Assembly: GCF_004343605.1 (NCBI RefSeq) | Contig: NZ_POSF01000019.1 | Location: 120,813 to 184,812 of the forward strand | Length of the DNA: 64,000 nucleotides | Reading direction: 5' to 3' | From: Dehalobacter sp. 12DCB1 | Lineage (GTDB): Bacteria > Bacillota > Desulfitobacteriia > Desulfitobacteriales > Syntrophobotulaceae | Shown here: positions 59,027-64,000 of the stretch, in pieces | Position numbering within the stretch: the first letter of the stretch is position 1 | How the letters are laid out: each line of letters starts with the position of its first letter | Made by a program: the position numbers and the translations under genes | The notes under the pieces: generated by a model | The model's input: the letters and a program-made list of their open reading frames with translations, nothing else | Databases searched by the model: none | Told to the model about the DNA's origin: nothing

Positions 59027-59674
59027 TTATAGACTTATTTTTTCAACTAATCCATTTATTTTTGCTTTTGCTATCTCAATGGCTTGTTGTGTTTGCGCGT
59101 CATTAGAACCAGTACCATCTACCAAAAGCTCTTCAAAATTACTGATTCCAATATACTTTATCATATCATGTACGTAATTTAATCCTTTATTAAGAGCAGG
59201 TCTGATTATCCAAGGAATATTTGCTCCGGATGATTGTACGTATATAAATGTTCTAGGTTTGTCATCTAATATGCCATACGGTTTTTCATTATCAAACCTA
59301 ATTGTCCAATTTGCTTGTATAATACAATCCAGATACTCTTTTACAGGAGCCGGAAATGATAAGCTCCACATCGGAGCCGCTAAGATATATATATCCGCAC
59401 TTCTAAACTGATCACAAAGAGCTATGATACGTTGTACTTCTTTTTTATCCTCTGGTTTTAATTTTTCTATTTTATCTTGGCTAATAAGCGTACTCCGGCT
59501 TTCGTAATAAATATGCTTCAACTGCGGGATATGATCCGCATATAAATCTACTTCTTCAAGCATATAATCTGTACTTTGCTTTAATAATTTATTTACTAAT
59601 TGTCTTCCTACTGTTTTACAGGCCGATAGGTTTTCTGGTTTAGGATTTGCGGTTATATAGAGCAATTTTTTCAC
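59027..59674 (-). CDS. azoR: FMN-dependent NADH-azoreductase
   Basis: Flavodoxin-fold quinone/azo reductase, 215 residues. Starts MKKLLYITANPKPENLSACK (phosphate loop region), with ILAAPMWSLSFPAPVKEYLD (FMN site; family pattern P-M-W/Y-N-F) and SSGANIPW. A short hairpin CACTGC/GCAGTG (59008-59025) follows the stop. Probably handles quinones or electrophiles; monocistronic. Confidence 0.9.
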   Translation of the reverse strand: MKKLLYITANPKPENLSACKTVGRQLVNKLLKQSTDYMLEEVDLYADHIPQLKHIYYESRSTLISQDKIEKLKPEDKKEVQRIIALCDQFRSADIYILAAPMWSLSFPAPVKEYLDCIIQANWTIRFDNEKPYGILDDKPRTFIYVQSSGANIPWIIRPALNKGLNYVHDMIKYIGISNFEELLVDGTGSNDAQTQQAIEIAKAKINGLVEKISL

Positions 59675-59802
59675 AATTATACCTCTTATAGTTTTTTGTT
59701 AGTATGCACAAAAACAAATTTTAAATGCCACATCTTCCTTAGCCTTCTTGCGGTAAACGGATTGTTGTCGTAATTTGTAGCAAGTAATCACAACTGAAAA
59801 TC

Positions 59803-59828
59803 AGACCCCAGAACGAGCTTTGGGGTCT
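59803..59828 (-). terminator. Hairpin after the first CotF-like gene
   Basis: Minus strand stem AGACCCCA/TGGGGTCT followed by GATTTTC, 39 bases after the stop at 59867. The T-run is short. Confidence 0.55.
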
Positions 59829-59866
59829 AGAAATTTCAAAAAACTGATTGGGTATATTTACGCATC

Positions 59867-60325
59867 CTAATGTACTTGATACATCCCTTTTGTTTGCATA
59901 TAGTTAAAAAGAGATTCACCATGCTGCTGCTCTTCTGTCTGGATATGATTTAATACTTTACGGATATTTGTATCTCTGAATTCAAAAATGGCAGTGTTAT
60001 ACGTTGAAGCAATATGTTTTTCCGTAGAAAGCATATCCTGGCAAAGATCTGCATCCTGCTGGTTGACCATTCCGGCCTGTCCCATACCGGATGTCATAAA
60101 TTGCGGCGGTTGCTGTTGGCCCTGCTGGATGTTGGGTATCCCGCCGCTTAAAATCTGATTAAGGCTTGTTAGATGCTCCTGCTCTTTTTGCGCCAGGCTC
60201 TGAAACAATTGTTGAAGCTGCGGATCCTGGGCCTGACTGGCATAGTTATTGTACTTCTTAATACACAGCTCTTCATGGCTCTTAGAATCTTCCAGTAAAG
60301 ATCTTTCTTTACTTGTAAGCTGCAT
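59867..60325 (-). CDS. CotF-like spore coat protein, copy 1
   Basis: 152 residues, helical, ferritin-like pattern. Begins MQLTSKERSLLEDSKSHEEL and ends with DMLSTEKHIASTYNTAIFEF...HIQTEEQQHGESLFNYMQTK. A glutamine-rich linker (IQQGQQQPPQF) sits in the middle. The second ATG (60325) is preferred, matching copy 2 and giving 7-base spacing to the G-run. Paralogue of the next gene. Confidence 0.85.
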   Translation of the reverse strand: MQLTSKERSLLEDSKSHEELCIKKYNNYASQAQDPQLQQLFQSLAQKEQEHLTSLNQILSGGIPNIQQGQQQPPQFMTSGMGQAGMVNQQDADLCQDMLSTEKHIASTYNTAIFEFRDTNIRKVLNHIQTEEQQHGESLFNYMQTKGMYQVH

Positions 60326-60360
60326 CATGTAACCCCCCCAAAATATTTTTTGATAAGGAC

Positions 60361-60408
60361 AGAGGATACCGCAAAACTACTACTTTGTAGTCGTTGGCGG
60401 TACCCTCT
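60361..60408. other. Large hairpin between the two CotF-like genes
   Basis: Outer stem AGAGGATACCGC/GCGGTACCCTCT (one mismatch) and inner ACTAC/GTAGT. The T-run (ATTTTTTTAG) follows on the plus strand, while both flanking genes are on the minus strand. It could thus be a processing or stability structure rather than a terminator for copy 2. Confidence 0.5.
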
Positions 60409-60414
60409 ATTTTT

Positions 60415-60831
60415 TTAGTGGACTGTATACATCCCTTTACTCTGCATATACCTGAAGATTTCTTCCCCCTGCCTTTGCTTTTCACTCTGTATACTATTCA
60501 GATCCTGACGGAGGGAGGTATCCTGGATTTCAAAAATTACCGTATTATAGGCTCCAGAGAGATATTTTTCTGTTGAGAGCATATCATGGCAAAGCATCGA
60601 ATCTTTTTGACCCGTCATGCCTTGAGACTGGCCTGATGTTCCGGAAGTTTGGCTCAAACTTTGATCGATTTTTCGGACATGCTGCTGTTCATGCTGCGCC
60701 ATGTTCTGAAAAATTTGTTTGAGTTGCGGATCTTGAGCTTGATTGGCAAATTCACTGCATTTTTGAGCAAACATTTGCTCGTGGCTTTTCAAGTCTTCCA
60801 AAAGCATTTTTTCTTTCTGGCTTAATTGCAT
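60415..60831 (-). CDS. CotF-like spore coat protein, copy 2
   Basis: 138 residues: MQLSQKEKMLLEDLKSHEQM ... DMLSTEKYLSGAYNTVIFEI ... EIFRYMQSKGMYTVH. Closely parallels copy 1 and shares its ending KGMY-VH, so the two arose by tandem duplication. AGGAGG lies 7 bases before the ATG at 60831. Expected in the spore coat, like CotF of Bacillus. Confidence 0.86.
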   Translation of the reverse strand: MQLSQKEKMLLEDLKSHEQMFAQKCSEFANQAQDPQLKQIFQNMAQHEQQHVRKIDQSLSQTSGTSGQSQGMTGQKDSMLCHDMLSTEKYLSGAYNTVIFEIQDTSLRQDLNSIQSEKQRQGEEIFRYMQSKGMYTVH

Positions 60832-60993
60832 TTTAGTTCCTCCTATTATCAATATTATTATATTTTGTTAAAAATCTATGATTATTATGCAAAAGTTAAA
60901 ATTGAACTGTTCTTCTTTGTATAATCTATAAGGATATTGCAAAACTATAGAAGGTAACGAACGATTAAAATCTAAATGAAGGAGGCAATACAT

Positions 60994-61674
60994 TTGTTCA
61001 AACATGATAAGCAGCTATTGAAAGATGTACGCGTCGACGGTCCTAATCCAAACTATGCATCTTTAATGTTAGACCAATTAGGCGGACCGCATGGTGAACT
61101 CAAAGCAGCTTTACAGTATCTGTCTCAAAGTTACCGCATTAAAGATGAGAAGATTAAGGATCTTTTCATGGATATTGCTTCAGAAGAATTGAGTCATATG
61201 GAAATGGTCGCCCAGACAGTCAACCTATTAAATGGTCACACGCTTGAGGCCATGAATACTTCTGTTGGTACCGTGGAATCACATGTTATCGGCGGACTTG
61301 CCCCCATGTTAACCAATGCTTCCGGTTATCCATGGACCGGAGCATATATCGAATGTACCGGCGATCTCGCTGCAGATTTGCTGTCAGATATATCGGCTGA
61401 AACAAGGGCAAAAGTAGTCTATGAATATCTCTACCGGCAGATTAACGATAAAGGGGTAAGAGAAACGATTGACTTCCTTTTAAATAGGGAAGAAGCACAT
61501 AATACGCTTTTCCGGGAAGCATTCAATATGCTCCAGAATACAGGCTCACTTCAGGACTGGGGAGTTACCCAGGATTCCAAGGTATACTTTGATCTCTCAA
61601 CACCTGGAAAGTACTTCAATGAACTTAAAGACCCCCAAGCTCCAAGATTCAATACGCCTGATCAACGCCACTAA
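60994..61674 (+). CDS. Manganese catalase (CotJC-like)
   Basis: 226 residues. Diiron-like dimanganese site residues are visible: GPHGELKAALQYLSQ, SEELSHMEM (ExxH), ISAETRAKVVYEYLY and NREEAHNTLFREAF. Breaks down hydrogen peroxide; the CotJC branch is a spore-coat component. I place the start at TTG 60994 (MFKHDKQLLKDVRV) because AAGGAGG lies 8 bases upstream. The in-frame ATG at 60976 overlaps that ribosome site. Divergent from the CotF-like pair. Confidence 0.9.
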   Translation: MFKHDKQLLKDVRVDGPNPNYASLMLDQLGGPHGELKAALQYLSQSYRIKDEKIKDLFMDIASEELSHMEMVAQTVNLLNGHTLEAMNTSVGTVESHVIGGLAPMLTNASGYPWTGAYIECTGDLAADLLSDISAETRAKVVYEYLYRQINDKGVRETIDFLLNREEAHNTLFREAFNMLQNTGSLQDWGVTQDSKVYFDLSTPGKYFNELKDPQAPRFNTPDQRH

Positions 61675-61748
61675 AATGAGCAGAATGCTGCTGCTAAGCC
61701 TGTAGCAGACTTTCACACCAAGTTATCCATTCCAGGCGGACTATAAAA

Positions 61749-61779
61749 AACAACCCAGGATCAAATCCTTGGGTTGTTT
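61749..61779. terminator. Bidirectional terminator between the Mn-catalase and DUF1232 genes
   Basis: Stem ACAACCCAGGAT/ATCCTTGGGTTGT with a CAA loop region and T-rich flanks on both strands. The DUF1232 stop codon lies within it. Confidence 0.8.
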
Positions 61780-62207
61780 GCGTTTTTCCATTTTTTATAC
61801 CTGGTTAATTCCTTATCTAACTGGTTAAAAATTAATCCTAAAACAGCAACATCATCCACCAGCCCAAGCGAGACAATCCAATCAGGAACAAAATCAACGG
61901 GGGATACAAAATAAATTAACCCGGCAATTACAGAAATTATGGCAGTCTTAGAGATCGTTCGGTAATCACCGTTTAACCAGTCTTTTAATAGAGAAAAAAG
62001 CAACTGGATTTTATCCCAGATATTCTGAATCACATCGCGGTTTTTATTGTTATTCGCTTTTTCCAGGGCTTCGGAAAGCAAATCTTTTGTCTTCTTAGGG
62101 TTGTCCACATAGTGCTCAGCCTTATTCTGCCAGCGCACCATCTCCTGCGGTTCAATAATGATCTCTGCATCTTCATATTGTTCAATTTCCTTCATATGAT
62201 CAGCCAT
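61761..62207 (-). CDS. DUF1232 (YkvA-type) membrane protein
   Basis: 148 residues. A charged N-terminal region, then a hydrophobic core IISVIAGLIYFVSPVDFVPD followed by WIVSLGLVDDVAVLGLIFNQ, the DUF1232 hallmark (SPVD-x-x-PD, DD). Function unknown. Convergent with the manganese catalase. Confidence 0.88.
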   Translation of the reverse strand: MADHMKEIEQYEDAEIIIEPQEMVRWQNKAEHYVDNPKKTKDLLSEALEKANNNKNRDVIQNIWDKIQLLFSLLKDWLNGDYRTISKTAIISVIAGLIYFVSPVDFVPDWIVSLGLVDDVAVLGLIFNQLDKELTRYKKWKNANNPRI

Positions 62208-62230
62208 TTTTCAATCCCCCTAGTGCAGCT

Positions 62231-62866
62231 TTACGAAAACTTTTGGCGAAGAGCAAAAATGACACTTGGTAAAACAGTGATAAAAATAATCGCAAAAATG
62301 ATTAACGAAAAATTCTGCTCGACTGTCGGAATATTCCCGAAAAAATATCCGCCCATCATAAAAAGCGTGATCCAAGCTAAGGCCCCACATATATTGTAGA
62401 ACATAAACTTCCATAGCCCCATGCTGCTGATCCCGCCAACAAAGGGTGCAAATGTTCGAATGATTGGCAAAAACCGCGAAAGAAAAATCGTTTTCCCCCC
62501 ATGTTTCTCATAAAAACCATGGGTTTGTATAAGATATTTTTTCTTAAAGAATCTGCTGTCTCTCCAATTGAAGGCTTTCTGTCCAAAATATCTTCCAATA
62601 AAATAGTTCTGCGTATTTCCTGCGATAGCAGCAATTAGCAGTAAGATTAAAGCAAATTTAATATCCATTGCCCCTGTCGCTGCCAAAGCACCGACGACAA
62701 ACAGCATAGAATCCCCGGGCAGAAAAGGTGTCACGACAAGGCCGGTTTCACAAAAAATGATCAAAAAAATAATCAGATACGCCCAGGCACCATACGTCTG
62801 GACCAACATACCTAGGTATTTGTCAATATGTAAGACAACATCAATCAAACTCGTAATAAATTCCAT
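62231..62866 (-). CDS. DedA-family membrane protein (VTT domain)
   Basis: 211 residues with about five membrane segments. Contains FCETGLVVTPFLPGDSMLFV and GGKTIFLSRFLPIIRTFAPF, followed by VGGISSM, the conserved DedA residues (E, F-x-PG-x, R-x-x-P-x-x-R). DedA proteins flip or recycle lipid carriers such as undecaprenyl phosphate in some bacteria. The ATG at 62866 has AAGGAG 6 bases upstream; a Met five codons earlier lies in that site. Confidence 0.92.
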   Translation of the reverse strand: MEFITSLIDVVLHIDKYLGMLVQTYGAWAYLIIFLIIFCETGLVVTPFLPGDSMLFVVGALAATGAMDIKFALILLLIAAIAGNTQNYFIGRYFGQKAFNWRDSRFFKKKYLIQTHGFYEKHGGKTIFLSRFLPIIRTFAPFVGGISSMGLWKFMFYNICGALAWITLFMMGGYFFGNIPTVEQNFSLIIFAIIFITVLPSVIFALRQKFS

Positions 62867-63074
62867 CAAATTCTCCTTCATTCAGACATGGATTTAAACA
62901 AACATTTAAACAAACACACCTATTTTAATCATTTCCTTGCCTTAATATAGTAATATAAACATAATAAAAGAACAAGGAACAGCCAAATAATACGTCCTGA
63001 TTGTAATATTAGCTGCGTGCTCTTAAAATTGTCTTAGAATTCAATGAAAATTTAGCAAGAAAATATCAAAAGTC

Positions 63075-63776
63075 TCAACACAGATATGCTGAACAAGCAA
63101 TTTCAATCGCATGATTTCCCTTAAACTGCTCAATTTGTATTACTTCTCGCAATATTTCATTCTGACTGGAGACATACTCCTCAAATATCTCTTCAACCTC
63201 GGAAAGCGTATCCAGGTCTTTTAAATAAACGATAAAAGAGTAAGCTTGATCTAAACTACTTCCTGTCAACTCTAGCGTATTCCGCAAGTTATCTAAGCAC
63301 TGCCTGACGGCCGGCTTGATGTTGCCATCAATTAGCTCTTGAGTAACTGGGGAAAAGGGCTGTACGCTGGAGCAGTGAATATAATTGTCTATGATAACGC
63401 CTTGCGAGAAAGGCCCTTCAGATAGATAAATCTTCCCGTTATTGATATATTTTTTCTGTCCCCGATAGGCTGAAAATTCTATCTCGACATCGGCTGTGCT
63501 TTCTAAATCAGCAATTTGTATAAAAACCCGGATAGGGTAATTCCCCTCTTTGAAATATAGAGAAAAGACTTCATCAATCTGGGAACCCAGTCCAATGTTT
63601 CTAACCATGATGAGTACTGAATAAATGTCTTCCAGCTTAAAATCTTTTTTGCCCATAAAGACCCTGGCCATTTCAAATATTCTTTTCGTTTGGGTCCTGA
63701 TGTCTTTTTCTGCCAAGTTATTAACAAAGTAGTCAATCAGCTCAAGGCTTGAAAAAAACAAATAGTTATCCATCAT
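63075..63776 (-). CDS. Tandem Rid-family (RidA/YjgF-like) protein
   Basis: 233 residues made of two Rid-like halves. Half 1 (~1-110) keeps KLEDIYSVLIMVRNIG and YPIRVFIQIADLESTADVEI. Half 2 (~115-233) is closer to RidA: SEGPFSQGVIIDNYIHCSSV, LTGSSLDQAYSFIVYLKDLD and REVIQIEQFKGNHAIEIACS. The Arg before the last strand, used by RidA for imine deamination, is present in both halves. Activity unproven. Downstream of a 5S rRNA; the start region has an 11-base tandem repeat. Confidence 0.75.
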   Translation of the reverse strand: MMDNYLFFSSLELIDYFVNNLAEKDIRTQTKRIFEMARVFMGKKDFKLEDIYSVLIMVRNIGLGSQIDEVFSLYFKEGNYPIRVFIQIADLESTADVEIEFSAYRGQKKYINNGKIYLSEGPFSQGVIIDNYIHCSSVQPFSPVTQELIDGNIKPAVRQCLDNLRNTLELTGSSLDQAYSFIVYLKDLDTLSEVEEIFEEYVSSQNEILREVIQIEQFKGNHAIEIACSAYLC

Positions 63777-63872
63777 TTACTCTCCATTTACTCTCCATTT
63801 ACTGCTTTTTCTCAATCAATTTACCCTATAGTATACTGAATTATTCATGGAAAGCAAAGGGGTGCAAGTTCA

Positions 63873-63914
63873 AATGTAAAGAGACTACATCATTTGATGT
63901 AGTCTCTTTACATT
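63873..63914 (-). terminator. Perfect 42-base palindrome directly after 5S rRNA
   Basis: AATGTAAAGAGACTACATCA and its exact complement are separated by two bases: a 20-bp perfect stem abutting the 5S 3' end. Likely the rRNA operon terminator, although the following T-run is short (CATTTGAAC). Confidence 0.7.

Positions 63915-64000
<86 letters not shown>

Noticed and set aside
60361..60408. Ordinary terminator for CotF-like copy 2
   Set aside because: The T-run is on the opposite strand from the gene, so a simple intrinsic terminator is not supported.

Overview
This window reads as the chromosome of an anaerobic, endospore-forming Firmicute of the class Clostridia, most likely a Peptococcaceae/Desulfitobacteriaceae relative (Dehalobacter or Desulfitobacterium type). 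Evidence: Firmicute-type ribosomal and RNA-polymerase gene order, CtsR-McsA-McsB-ClpC, SigH, the spore proteins Tlp, CotF-like and SleL-like, and an L10 leader of Firmicute type. The genus is an inference from gene content and protein flavour, not a database match.

Region 1 (1-27.8 kb, all minus strand) is one long information-processing block. In the direction of transcription it runs rpmG-secE-nusG-rplK-rplA-[L10 leader]-rplJ-rplL-[terminator]-[promoter]-rpoB-rpoC-[promoter]-L7Ae-like-[promoter]-rpsL-rpsG-fusA-tuf-rpsJ-rplC-D-W-B-rpsS-rplV-rpsC-rplP-rpmC-rpsQ-rplN-X-E-rpsN-H-rplF-R-rpsE-rplO-secY-adk-map (cut by the window edge). Good sigma-A promoters precede rpmG, rpoB, the L7Ae-like gene and rpsL. 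rpmD (L30) is missing from its usual place between rpsE and rplO. That gap, and two other gaps in the block, carry a short dispersed repeat.

Region 2 (27.9-33.2 kb) holds an amidohydrolase, an aromatic-acid-exporter-like membrane protein, a LysM/GH18 spore-cortex-type hydrolase, the spore protein Tlp, and a receiver-CheX fusion followed by a stand-alone CheX.

Region 3 (33.3-50 kb, mostly minus) holds tRNA-fMet, tRNA-Tyr and tRNA-Thr behind their own promoter. It continues with sigH, rlmB, dihydrofolate reductase, an unusual double-length ThyX, mini-RNase III, cysS, gltX, a fused ispDF, a PIN-TRAM membrane protein, radA and the clpC-mcsB-mcsA-ctsR operon with tandem CtsR boxes.

Region 4 (50-64 kb) is accessory and partly decaying. 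It contains an acidic tail-anchored unknown protein, a Nudix hydrolase, a small membrane protein, a YyaL-type thioredoxin-domain gene broken by a 20-base insertion at its CHWCH motif, and a small frameshifted gene. A glycopeptide-resistance-like set follows: a VanY_D-like DD-carboxypeptidase, VanZ, VanS and VanR, but no vanH/vanA/vanX. Two promoters in that set share TTAAG-N6-TTAAG boxes. Next come gene remnants, an azoreductase, two CotF-like coat proteins, a manganese catalase, a DUF1232 protein, a DedA protein, a tandem Rid protein, and the 3' end of a 5S rRNA leaving the window behind a perfect 42-base palindrome.

The strongest leads are the double ThyX with its signature split between the two halves, the van-like regulon, the rpmD gap with its repeat family, and the Cys4 insertion in EF-Tu.
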